From positions 1-47,649 of the forward strand of contig JBEVNR010000018.1 in NCBI GenBank assembly GCA_040507985.1: a DNA stretch of 47,649 nucleotides, written 5' to 3'. The DNA is from JBEVNR01 sp040507985. Its GTDB lineage: Bacteria > Pseudomonadota > Alphaproteobacteria > Rickettsiales > UBA6187. The first letter of the stretch is position 1. Every line of letters starts with the position of its first letter. Under the pieces are notes generated by a model. It was given only the letters and a program-made list of their open reading frames with translations. It was not told where the DNA came from and did not search any database. The position numbers and the translations under genes were made by a program. Positions 24,330-32,352 of this stretch are shown here, piece by piece.

Positions 24330-25706
24330 ATGGCCGTCGTCACCCGATTCGCTCCCTCTCCCACCGGCTTGCTTCATATCGGCGGAGCGCGAACGGCGTT
24401 GTTCAACTGGCTGTATGCGCGCGGACGGGGCGGAAAGTTTCTGCTTCGAATCGAAGACACCGACAAGGCGCGCTCGACGGAGACGGCGACGAAGGCGATT
24501 TTATCGTCGCTCTCATGGCTGGGGCTGGATTGGGACGGCGAGCCGGTTCATCAATCGGCCCGCGAACGGCGCCATAAACAGGTGGCCGAAGCGTTGCTAA
24601 AATCCGGCAAAGCCTATTACTGCTATTCCACTCCGGAAGAATTGGCCGCCAGACGCGAAGAAAGCGCGAAAGAAGGAAAAGTCTACGTCTACCCGAACAT
24701 ATGGCGCGACAAAGAGGCGTCCCATGCGCCGGTCGGCGCCCTTCCCTCCGTTCGCCTTAAAACGCCCCTATGCGGAAAGGCCCTCATCGACGACAAGGTG
24801 CAGGGAAAAATCACGATAGACTACGCCGACATGGAGGATTTCGTCATTTTACGGTCGGACGGCACCCCCACCTATATGCTGGCCGTGGTGGTGGACGACC
24901 GCGACATGGGCGTGAACACCATTATTCGCGGCGACGACCATCTCACCAACAGCTTTAAGCAGCAGGCGATTTACGAAGCGATGGGATGGGAGGTGCCGAC
25001 ATTGGCCCACGTTCCCCTCATTCACGGGCCGGACGGAGCCAAGATGTCAAAACGCCACGGCGCCGCGAGCGCCGAAGCCTATCGCGACATGGGGTATTTG
25101 CCCGAAGCGTTGCGCAACTATTTGGCGCGCCTCGGATGGTCGCACGGCGACGACGAGATTTTCTCGAGCGAACAGGCGATGGGATGGTTCGGATTTGACG
25201 GCATGGGCAAATCGCCCTCGCGCTTCGACCTGAAAAAGCTTGACCATGTTAACGGCCATTACATTCGCGACGCAGACGACGAATATTTGACGAATCTTGT
25301 GCTTCCCTATTTGCCGTCGTGCGACGCGGCGGGGCGAGCGAGATTGCTGAACGGCATGTCGTCGCTGAAGCAACGCGCCTCCACCTTAAAGGAATTGGCG
25401 GAGAAGGGAGCGTTTTACGTTTCTTCTCCCAAAGAACGCACGCCGCAAGCGGAAAAAGCGCTGGAAGGGAGCGGACGCACCTTGCTGGGCGCCTCCATCG
25501 CCGCCTTGGAGTCGGTGGCGGATTGGCATGCCGACCGATTGCAAGAAGCGATGAAGGAATTCTGCGAGAAGGCGCACGTCAAGCTTGGAGACGCCATGGC
25601 GCCGGTGCGCGCGGCCATTACGGGGTCGCACGCCGCGCCGAGCATGTTCGAGGCGATGGAAATTTTAGGGCGGGAAGAGTCGTTGAAACGGCTATACGCC
25701 GCATGA
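24330..25706 (+). CDS. gltX: Glutamyl-tRNA synthetase
   Basis: This class I aminoacyl-tRNA synthetase charges tRNA-Glu. From ATG 24330 it has 458 residues. The HIGH-type motif is PSPTGLLHIGGAR (residues 10-21), and the KMSKS-type loop K-M-S-K-R-H-G begins at residue 238. Family blocks 'LRIEDTDKARS' and 'VVDDRDMGVNTIIRGDDHLTN' are present. The longer frame from 24249 would begin inside the tRNA and is rejected. Many alphaproteobacteria carry two GluRS paralogues, one of them charging tRNA-Gln for amidation; which this is cannot be decided here. It overlaps the next gene by ATGA. Confidence 0.95.
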   Translation: MAVVTRFAPSPTGLLHIGGARTALFNWLYARGRGGKFLLRIEDTDKARSTETATKAILSSLSWLGLDWDGEPVHQSARERRHKQVAEALLKSGKAYYCYSTPEELAARREESAKEGKVYVYPNIWRDKEASHAPVGALPSVRLKTPLCGKALIDDKVQGKITIDYADMEDFVILRSDGTPTYMLAVVVDDRDMGVNTIIRGDDHLTNSFKQQAIYEAMGWEVPTLAHVPLIHGPDGAKMSKRHGAASAEAYRDMGYLPEALRNYLARLGWSHGDDEIFSSEQAMGWFGFDGMGKSPSRFDLKKLDHVNGHYIRDADDEYLTNLVLPYLPSCDAAGRARLLNGMSSLKQRASTLKELAEKGAFYVSSPKERTPQAEKALEGSGRTLLGASIAALESVADWHADRLQEAMKEFCEKAHVKLGDAMAPVRAAITGSHAAPSMFEAMEILGREESLKRLYAA

Positions 25707-26434
25707 CGGCGGAGTTATGGCCGATTTGCGTTATCGCGTTCGTTTTCGGGCTTCAATTCGGCAGCTTCGCCACCTTGGCCAGCTATCGCATTCCGCGCGG
25801 GGAAGATATCGTCTTTACGCCGTCGCGTTGTCCGTCTTGTCTGCATAGGCTGGGAATCGCGGATTTATTCCCCTTGTTTTCCTGGTTGAAAACGGGCGGA
25901 AAATGCCGGCATTGCGCCGCGCGGGTGAGCGCGCGCTACCCGACGATAGAGACGCTCGTCGGACTCTACGTCGCCGCCCTTGCGTTTTTCTGGCTGCAAA
26001 GCGATTCCGGCGTTCTTTCTCTTGCACTGCGCGCCCTCGGTTCGCTCATATTGATCGTAACCCTTATTATGCTGACGGAAGGTCGGCGCGTTCCTCCTTA
26101 TTATTACCTTGCCTACCATGCGGCGACAACGGCGGCATTGGCATATTTTCCCGCACTTAGAGTTTATGCCGCGCCTTACGCCGCCATAGTCATTGCGGCT
26201 TTTTATCTCTGCCCGAAACTGGGGAATAGGTTTCCCGCCCTCCGGCTTTACGCCGGCATGGCGGCGGGGGCGCCGTTATGTTTTTTGACGCTGTACGCCA
26301 ACGGCGCGGGAACGCTCGTCGCGCTTGCCATTCCCTTGTCGCTCGTTGCGGCGACGGCGGCGCATCGTTCGTTGCTGCGCAAGGCGGAAACGGCGATAAC
26401 GGTATTTTTAATCGTCCGCACGCTCGTTTTTTGA
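25703..26434 (+). CDS. Prepilin-peptidase-like membrane protein lacking catalytic aspartates
   Basis: The 243-residue protein starts at ATG 25703, overlapping gltX (ATGA). The N-terminal part matches the A24 peptidase N-terminal domain of PilD: 'FGSFATLASYRIPRGEDIV', then a four-cysteine zinc site (Cys43, Cys46, Cys68, Cys71; SRCPSC and GKCRHC) and 'ARYPTIETLVGLY'. The rest is six or so hydrophobic helices. The two catalytic aspartates of A24 peptidases are missing; there is no aspartate at all in the second half of the protein. It is therefore unlikely to cleave prepilins, and may be a degenerate or repurposed relative. No pilin genes are nearby. Confidence 0.75.
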   Translation: MTAELWPICVIAFVFGLQFGSFATLASYRIPRGEDIVFTPSRCPSCLHRLGIADLFPLFSWLKTGGKCRHCAARVSARYPTIETLVGLYVAALAFFWLQSDSGVLSLALRALGSLILIVTLIMLTEGRRVPPYYYLAYHAATTAALAYFPALRVYAAPYAAIVIAAFYLCPKLGNRFPALRLYAGMAAGAPLCFLTLYANGAGTLVALAIPLSLVAATAAHRSLLRKAETAITVFLIVRTLVF

Positions 26435-26470
26435 ACGTAAGCGCGTCCGTTTTTCAAAAACGCATGTTCC

Positions 26471-27466
26471 CTAAAAACGGGCGACTTTCTTCGGTTTAGC
26501 AAAAAGCGCATCGTTTTTTTGGGGATTGAGCGCCCGCATTGCCTCCGGGGTAATTTCGGCGCGAAAAGAGGATCCGTCCTCCCCTTCCATTTCCAGCTTC
26601 ACCAGCGGACCGGCGGGATTGACGTGCAGCAACCTTAGCTTCGTCCACCCACTGCCATCGGCGTCTTTCGCCACTATGGTGTCGTGCGGACGGGCAAAAA
26701 GTTTCGTTTGCGCTCCGCTTGCGTCCGCCTCTCCCGGAAACACGTTGTAATTACCTAAAAAATCATACACAAAGGCGTTTTTAGGCGCGTTCCATACGTC
26801 GGACGGGCTTCCTACCTGCTCAATGCGACCCTGGCTCATCACCACGATGCGGTCGGCAACTTCCAACGCCTCTTCCTGGTCGTGCGTGACGAATACGGTC
26901 GTAACGCCGACGTCTTGGTGCAGGCTGCGTAAAAAACGGCGAAGATCTTTACGCACCTTTGCGTCAAGCGCTCCAAAAGGCTCGTCAAGCAGCAATATTT
27001 TCGGGCGGACCGCCAGCGCGCGCGCCAGCGCCACGCGTTGCCGCTGGCCGCCGGACAGCTGGGAGGGATAGCGTCCGTGCAACCCTTCCAAATGCACCAT
27101 TCTTAGCAATTCCAGCGCCTTACGGCGAATGTCCGCTTCGGCGGGGCGTTTCTTTCGGTCCATCACGCGCAAACCAAACGCCACGTTTTCAAACACCGTC
27201 ATATGCTTAAATAGCGCATAATGTTGAAACACGAAACCGACGTTACGTTCGCCGGCCGGTCGAACGGACGTCTCTTCCCCATCGAGCCTCACCGTGCCGC
27301 TATCGGCGAATTCCAGCCCGGCGATAATTCTCAGCAACGTCGTCTTTCCCGATCCCGACGGGCCAAGCAGGGCCACCAGCTCGCCCGTCGCCACGTCGAG
27401 CGACACGTCGCTCAGCGCAATAAATTCGCCGAAGCGTTTTTTTACGTGTTGTATATGGATGCTCAT
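26471..27466 (-). CDS. cysA: Sulfate/thiosulfate ABC transporter ATP-binding protein CysA
   Basis: The 331-residue ATPase of the CysA/PotA-type importer group has Walker A GPSGSGKTT (about residues 35-43), ABC signature LSGGQRQRVALARALA, Walker B LLLDEPFGALD and a C-terminal TOBE-like regulatory region. The N-terminus MSIHIQHVKKRFGEFIAL and the 'RPAGERNVGFVFQHYALFKHMTVFENVAFGLRV' stretch (identified by key words only) are those of sulfate transporters. The genes for its permeases (cysT, cysW) and binding protein are not adjacent. The assimilatory genes elsewhere in this window support sulfate as the substrate. Confidence 0.88.
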   Translation of the reverse strand: MSIHIQHVKKRFGEFIALSDVSLDVATGELVALLGPSGSGKTTLLRIIAGLEFADSGTVRLDGEETSVRPAGERNVGFVFQHYALFKHMTVFENVAFGLRVMDRKKRPAEADIRRKALELLRMVHLEGLHGRYPSQLSGGQRQRVALARALAVRPKILLLDEPFGALDAKVRKDLRRFLRSLHQDVGVTTVFVTHDQEEALEVADRIVVMSQGRIEQVGSPSDVWNAPKNAFVYDFLGNYNVFPGEADASGAQTKLFARPHDTIVAKDADGSGWTKLRLLHVNPAGPLVKLEMEGEDGSSFRAEITPEAMRALNPQKNDALFAKPKKVARF

Positions 27467-27564
27467 GGACGTACGCTTAGGAAACGGTGTGTTAAGGGTT
27501 TTTTACATGCAAAGCAGCCTATACCGGTCGTCTCGAAATAACAAGGCTTCTTCCTGCCTCGCCG

Positions 27565-27598
27565 AGGTTGATTTTCCCGTCAATGGGACAATCAACCT
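27565..27598. terminator. Hairpin in the cysA–dxs divergent gap
   Basis: AGGTTGATT (27565-27573) pairs with AATCAACCT (27590-27598) around an inner TCCC/GGGA pairing, followed on the plus strand by TTAATT. It looks like an intrinsic terminator, yet no gene reads into it on the plus strand: cysA leaves leftwards and dxs starts 117 bases on. It might end a short leader or small RNA. The rest of 27467-27714 shows nothing that I can support. Confidence 0.5.
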
Positions 27599-27714
27599 TT
27601 AATTACTTCCTTGTCCGGCGACTAAATTGTTCTTCCTTCGCGCGCAGGCCGATTGACTCCGGCGCGCTATCGGATTAATTTTGCCGCTTTAACCCTATCT
27701 GTCGGAAAGCTTTA

Positions 27715-29622
27715 GTGGCTGCTTCTTATCCGTTGCTGGAAACTTTACGCCTGCCTGAAGGCGTACGCGATCTTTCCGCGTCCGACTTGCAGCGCTTGGC
27801 GGACGAGGTTCGCGCCCGCCTTATCGCCTGCACGTCGAAAACCGGCGGACATCTGGGCGCGGGACTGGGCGTCGTCGAGCTTACCGTCGCGCTGCACCAC
27901 GTTTTTCAAGCGCCGGTCGATAAGATCATTTGGGACGTCAGCCACCAAACCTATCCGCATAAAATCCTCACCGGGCGCAACGAGCGCATGGAAAGCTTAC
28001 GGCAAGAGGGCGGCTTGTCCGGGTTTGCCAAACGGTCGGAAAGCCCTTACGACGCCTTCGGCGCCGGCCATAGCTCCACCTCCGTTTCCGCCGCGCTCGG
28101 CATGGCGGAGGCGCATCGCGCCAAGAACGAATCGCGCGACGTGGTGGCCGTCATCGGCGACGGGGCGCTCAGCGCCGGCATGGCGTATGAAGCGCTCAAT
28201 AACGCCGGCGCCCTCGGCACGCGCATGATCGTCGTGCTGAACGACAATAAAATGTCGATCGCGCCGGCGGTCGGGGCCATGTCGCGCTACCTTAACCGCC
28301 TGAGAAGCTCGGGCGAATTTCGTCATTTTCGCGACTCGATGAAATTACTGGCCTCCTATCTTCCCGCGCCGATGCGTGACATGGCGGAACGCGGCGAGCA
28401 ATGCGCGAAGGCGCTGGCCGGTAAAAAAAGCAATATTTTCGAGGAGTTGGGATTCCTCTATATCGGGCCGGTAGACGGCCACGACGTAAAAGAGCTTGCG
28501 ACGGTGTTTCGCAACCTAAAAGAAGCGAAAGACTTAAAAAGACCGGCGCTCGTGCATGTGCTCACCGAAAAAGGCAAGGGATTCGCCATGCCCGACGTCA
28601 GGAACGAAAAATTGCACGCCGTCGGCGCGTTCGATCCCGAGGCCGCCGCTCCCCTGCCGTCTAAAAAAGGACCTCCCTCTTATACGTCCGTCTTCGCGCA
28701 AACCTTAACCGCCTTAGCGGAAAAAGATCCGCGCGTCTTTGCCATTACCGCCGCCATGCCCTCAGGCACCGGGCTGGACGCCTTCGCCGCGCGTTTCCCC
28801 GAACGCTATTACGACGTGGGCATCGCCGAGCAACATGCCGTTACCTTCGCGGCCGGGCTGGCGGCGGAAGGGATGAAACCGTTTTGCGCGATTTACTCCA
28901 CATTCCTGCAACGGGCCTACGATCAAATCATTCACGACGTCGCGATACAAAAGCTGCCGGTGCGATTCATGATAGACCGCGCGGGGCTTGTCGGGTCCGA
29001 CGGCGCGACGCACGCCGGCAGTTTTGATTCCGCCTTTTTAGGATGCGTGCCGGAGATGGCGTTAATGGCGCCGAGCGACGAGGCGGAACTTGTCCGCATG
29101 GTCGCGACCGCACTGGCGATAGACGACCGCCCCTCCGCCGTTCGTTATCCGCGCGGCGAAGGAACGGGCGCGACGTTGCCGGAAATTCCCGAACCGCTCG
29201 CCCTCGGCAAAGGTCGCATCGTGCGCGAGGGAGGGAATACGGCGATATTGTCTTACGGCGACTTGCTGACATACGCGCTCGCCGCCGCCGATAGGTGGAA
29301 AAACGAGCGGAATCTCTCAATCACCGTCGCCGACGCCCGTTTTTTAAAACCACTAGATACGGGATTGGTTCGCACGCTTCTCGATGCACATGAAAAGGTG
29401 TTTTTGCTCGAAAGCGGATCGGCCGGCGGATTTGCCGCGCACGTGTGGCATGCCTTCGCCGGAAAAATCGGCGTCGAAAAATTGCGTCCGCTTTGCTTGC
29501 CTGACGTATTTTTGGACCATGCGACGCAAGAGCGGCAATACGCGACGGCCGGGCTGGATGCGGAGGGAATATATAAGGCCGCATTGGCGGAGTTCGTCGA
29601 CCGGGGGCTTAAGAGCCTGTAG
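27715..29622 (+). CDS. dxs: 1-deoxy-D-xylulose-5-phosphate synthase
   Basis: Dxs condenses pyruvate and glyceraldehyde 3-phosphate with thiamine diphosphate as cofactor, the first step of the MEP isoprenoid pathway. The 635-residue protein has all family blocks: TGGHLGAGLGVVELTVALH, the ThDP motif starting G-D-G-A-L-S-A-G-M-A (about residue 150), and the transketolase-like second half with 'DVGIAEQHAVTFAAGLA'. The start is GTG 27715 with GGAAAG upstream. It supplies C5 units for polyprenyl synthesis such as the ispA-like gene at 36.4 kb. Directly downstream is an IS630-type transposase remnant. Confidence 0.96.
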   Translation: MAASYPLLETLRLPEGVRDLSASDLQRLADEVRARLIACTSKTGGHLGAGLGVVELTVALHHVFQAPVDKIIWDVSHQTYPHKILTGRNERMESLRQEGGLSGFAKRSESPYDAFGAGHSSTSVSAALGMAEAHRAKNESRDVVAVIGDGALSAGMAYEALNNAGALGTRMIVVLNDNKMSIAPAVGAMSRYLNRLRSSGEFRHFRDSMKLLASYLPAPMRDMAERGEQCAKALAGKKSNIFEELGFLYIGPVDGHDVKELATVFRNLKEAKDLKRPALVHVLTEKGKGFAMPDVRNEKLHAVGAFDPEAAAPLPSKKGPPSYTSVFAQTLTALAEKDPRVFAITAAMPSGTGLDAFAARFPERYYDVGIAEQHAVTFAAGLAAEGMKPFCAIYSTFLQRAYDQIIHDVAIQKLPVRFMIDRAGLVGSDGATHAGSFDSAFLGCVPEMALMAPSDEAELVRMVATALAIDDRPSAVRYPRGEGTGATLPEIPEPLALGKGRIVREGGNTAILSYGDLLTYALAAADRWKNERNLSITVADARFLKPLDTGLVRTLLDAHEKVFLLESGSAGGFAAHVWHAFAGKIGVEKLRPLCLPDVFLDHATQERQYATAGLDAEGIYKAALAEFVDRGLKSL

Positions 29623-29639
29623 CGAATTAAGGATGCGCT

Positions 29640-29864
29640 TTGATCTATAACTGTAAGATGAAGGGTATATTTATAAAGGAAGTCATCGAAAGCGCGGGAG
29701 CCGTCCCGTTAAAGCTCCTCCCTTACTCCACCGACCTCAACCCCATCGAACATGCTTGGGCCAACCTAAAACATGCCGTCAAATCCGCCGAAAAATCCTT
29801 CGACGACTTCGCGGAAAACCTTGCGGAACAGCTAAATAAAATGAACCGTTTTAAAACGGATTAA
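29640..29864 (+). pseudogene. C-terminal remnant of an IS630-family transposase
   Basis: The frame encodes the last part of a DDE_3-type transposase: 'KEVIESAGAVPLKLLPYSTDLNPIEHAWANLKH' (named by key words) contains the P-Y-S-x-D-L-N-P-I-E-H signature with the final catalytic acidic residue. The upstream two thirds, including the first catalytic aspartates, are missing: the dxs stop lies only 17 bases before. The ATG at 29640 is just a chance start. The downstream sequence ACTATAGTCAGC after the stop may be an element end. No matching left end is seen. Confidence 0.8.
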
Positions 29865-29961
29865 CTATAGTCAGCAACGCGGCATAAAAATTTCGTGCGC
29901 CTAAGTTTCGCTTAAGTTTTTAGTTCTATCGTCTCCATGGAACAAAACGCCGGAGGGCATC

Positions 29962-30768
29962 ATGAATACCGAATTAAAAACCAACCCCGCAGACGGCGCC
30001 GGCTCCAAAGATTTAATTTCCAAGGTTGTACGGATGCCAACGGCGCCTTCCGACAAAATATTTGACGATCAAGCCATGCCTGCCGCGGATTTCCGTTTTG
30101 ACGCGAAAGTGGCGAGCGTGTTTGACGACATGGTTTCCCGCTCCGTGCCGTTTTATGACGAAATGCAGCGCATGACCTGCGAAATGGCGAAGGATTTTGC
30201 CGAACCGGGTTCCGAAATTTATGACGTCGGGTGCTCCACCGGCACGACGCTTCTGCAATTAGATAAGAAAATTGGGCCATATGTGGGTCTTGTCGGCATA
30301 GACAATTCGGCAGAAATGATTGATAGGGCGCGCGCCAAGTTGGAGGGGGCGCGATTGGCGCGCGGCTGGAGGCTGCTCGACGCCGACATTCACCATAACC
30401 TGCCCATTCAAAACGCCAGCGTGGTAACGATGGTGCTTACGCTGCAATTTGCCCGTCCGCTTTATCGGCAGCGTATCATGCAACGTATTTGTGACGGGCT
30501 GAACAAAAACGGCTGCGTCATCCTCATTGAAAAACTGGTGCAGGAAGATTCCCGCGTTAATAGAATGTTCATTGACCATTATTATGATTTCAAGCGTCGC
30601 AACGGCTATTCGGAAACCGAGATCGCGAAAAAGCGCGAGGCGTTGGAGAACGTGCTGGTGCCGTACCGTTTTGAAGAAAATCGGGAAATGCTTAGGTCGG
30701 CGGGCTTTAACGCGGTAGAGGAATTTTTTCGCTGGTATAATTTCTGCGGCATTATCGCGGTTAAATAG
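29962..30768 (+). CDS. CmoA-like SAM-binding protein (carboxy-SAM synthase family)
   Basis: The 268-residue protein has a class I methyltransferase fold with the glycine motif YDVGCSTGTT and IDNSAEMIDRARAKLE as motif II. Its sequence tracks E. coli CmoA closely through the C-terminal half: 'DFKRRNGYSETEIAKKREALENVL', then 'SAGFNAVEEFFRWYNF'. CmoA makes carboxy-S-adenosylmethionine from SAM and prephenate for wobble uridine modification by CmoB. An N-terminal extension of some 30 residues is extra. The start ATG 29962 has GGAGGG at 29952-29957. CmoB is not adjacent: an ICMT/PEMT-type methyltransferase follows 8 bases after its stop, so a non-tRNA role is possible. Confidence 0.75.
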   Translation: MNTELKTNPADGAGSKDLISKVVRMPTAPSDKIFDDQAMPAADFRFDAKVASVFDDMVSRSVPFYDEMQRMTCEMAKDFAEPGSEIYDVGCSTGTTLLQLDKKIGPYVGLVGIDNSAEMIDRARAKLEGARLARGWRLLDADIHHNLPIQNASVVTMVLTLQFARPLYRQRIMQRICDGLNKNGCVILIEKLVQEDSRVNRMFIDHYYDFKRRNGYSETEIAKKREALENVLVPYRFEENREMLRSAGFNAVEEFFRWYNFCGIIAVK

Positions 30769-30776
30769 GATCATGA

Positions 30777-31493
30777 ATGACCGGCTATCTTTATAATCCT
30801 AAGTTCATTGCCTACGGCGACCTTCTTTTTAAGCGGCGCAACCGGATATTTCCCGTTTTTCTTATTTGCTTGTTTCTGGCGTTTAAGCCGCGCGGCCCTG
30901 AGTCGCTTTTATGGGTAGGACTTGCCGTTACGGTCGCCGGACAGATTTTACGCATGGCGGTGATCGGATTTGCCTATATCAAGCGCGGCGGACTGAACAA
31001 AAAAGTCTATGCGGACACGTTGGTCACCGGCGGTTTTTTCGGCGCATGTCGCAACCCGCTTTATGTTGGAAACGTGTTGATTCTGGGCGGCTTGCTTCTG
31101 ATGCACGGCAACCCTTTCGTTCTGACGATCGGAGCAGCGTTCTTTCTGACGGGCTATCAAGCGATCGTCGCTACCGAAGAAAATTTTTTAAGAAATAAAT
31201 TCGACGCTAAGTATCGGGAATATTGCGCGGGCGTGCCACGCTGGCGGATTCGTTTTGAGCGTCTACCGCAAATTCTGCGCGGCATGGAATTTAATTGGCG
31301 AAAGGTTGTCTACAACGATTACAGCACGGCCGCCGGCTGGGGAACACAGGCGCTCGCTTTGTGCGCCTATCGTGAGTATTGCGCTAGCGGGCGGGCCTCC
31401 GTCCATTGGCTTTATGCGATGCTTGGCCTGGCAAGCTGCACCCTCCTGATAAGATTGGTAAAAAAGACTTTTCCGCTGAGAACTTACGTATGA
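30777..31493 (+). CDS. ICMT/PEMT-family membrane methyltransferase
   Basis: A 238-residue protein with several transmembrane helices and the isoprenylcysteine/phospholipid methyltransferase signature: 'GFFGACRNPLYVGNVLILGG' (R-N-P-x-Y-x-G) and the 'EENFLRNKFDAKYREYCAGVPRW' block with its Glu-Glu pair for SAM binding. Substrates in this superfamily include isoprenylated cysteines, phospholipids and other small molecules; nothing in the sequence decides among them. It follows the CmoA-like gene by 8 bases and forms a two-gene unit bounded by an IS630 remnant and a perfect palindrome. Confidence 0.75.
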   Translation: MTGYLYNPKFIAYGDLLFKRRNRIFPVFLICLFLAFKPRGPESLLWVGLAVTVAGQILRMAVIGFAYIKRGGLNKKVYADTLVTGGFFGACRNPLYVGNVLILGGLLLMHGNPFVLTIGAAFFLTGYQAIVATEENFLRNKFDAKYREYCAGVPRWRIRFERLPQILRGMEFNWRKVVYNDYSTAAGWGTQALALCAYREYCASGRASVHWLYAMLGLASCTLLIRLVKKTFPLRTYV

Positions 31494-31530
31494 GGGTATT
31501 GTACGCAGGCTCCGAACCGGCGCCTAGACG

Positions 31531-31578
31531 AGATCTCTTGCATAACTCTATCTATAGATAGAGTTATGCAAGAGATCT
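31531..31578. repeat. 48-bp perfect palindrome with no loop
   Basis: Two 24-base arms, 31531-31554 and 31555-31578, are exact reverse complements that meet with no spacer. The arms begin AGATCTCTTGCATAACTC. It lies 38 bases after the ICMT-like stop and 43 bases from the end of cysH. Possible readings are a convergent terminator, a mobile-element end duplication, or two insertion-sequence termini brought together. Confidence 0.8.
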
Positions 31579-31620
31579 ACTGTGTGCAAAAACGCTATGG
31601 AGCGCACGGAGTCAAGCGCC

Positions 31621-32352
31621 CTATTGTTTTTTCGTAGCCGCCGCATGCAACCCGCACTCCGTTTTACCGGAAGATTCCGAGGTTTTCGTGTGTCTCCAGC
31701 GGCCGGCGCGCTCGTTTTCTCCGGGATAGACGGGCGTCGTGCAAGGGGCGCACCCCATCGACGGGTAGCCTAGCGCATATAGCGGATGGTGCGGCACGTC
31801 TTTTTTGTGCATGTAGGCGTCGCGCTTTTCTTTGTTCCATCCGAATAACGGGCTAATCTTGAGGCGTCCCTTGTCGTCCAGCGAGGCTGGCGCCATATCT
31901 AGCCGCTCCGGCGTCTGCTCTTGCCGAAGTCCGGCGATCAGGCAAGAATAGCCTCGCTTTTCCAATTCTTTTTCCAGCGGCTCCACCTTGCGCAAATAGC
32001 AGCAACGGTTAACCTGCATGCTCCACATGTCGCCTTTTGGGTCTAGTTTTTTCAGTTTTTCTTCGTCGGGATACAGAAATTGCAACGTCTTCAGCCCATA
32101 CCTGTTCCGCATTTTTTCGACGTAGTCGAGGGTACAGGGAAAATGTTTTAGCGTGTCTAGACACAAGATCGGTACGGCGGGAAATTCCTGCGCGAGCCAT
32201 GCGGACAATATCACGTCCTCCGGGTTGAAGGCCGATAGCTGGACGGGCGCGAATTCCTTATGCGCGAGGGCGTCCGCCAGCCATTCCCTCCACCCTGCGG
32301 CGTCATACGAAGCGTTTAGCCGCGCGGCAAGGGCGCATGCGTCGGTCGTCAT
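31621..32352 (-). CDS. cysH: Adenylyl-sulfate (APS) reductase CysH, iron-sulfur type
   Basis: CysH reduces activated sulfate to sulfite with thioredoxin. The 243-residue protein carries a Cys-Cys pair (NRCCYLRKVEPLE) and a Cys-x-x-Cys (MGCAPCTTPV), the four cysteines that hold the [4Fe-4S] cluster of the APS-using form, plus the catalytic C-terminal E-C-G-L-H motif. This fits direct use of the APS made by CysD without APS kinase. It overlaps the siroheme gene by ATGA and is last in the cysI–met8-like–cysH operon. Confidence 0.93.
   Translation of the reverse strand: MTTDACALAARLNASYDAAGWREWLADALAHKEFAPVQLSAFNPEDVILSAWLAQEFPAVPILCLDTLKHFPCTLDYVEKMRNRYGLKTLQFLYPDEEKLKKLDPKGDMWSMQVNRCCYLRKVEPLEKELEKRGYSCLIAGLRQEQTPERLDMAPASLDDKGRLKISPLFGWNKEKRDAYMHKKDVPHHPLYALGYPSMGCAPCTTPVYPGENERAGRWRHTKTSESSGKTECGLHAAATKKQ

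Noticed and set aside
27565..27598. The cysA–dxs hairpin as a known riboswitch
   Set aside because: Neither the sequence nor the stem arrangement matches the conserved core of riboswitch classes I know, so I only call it a hairpin.
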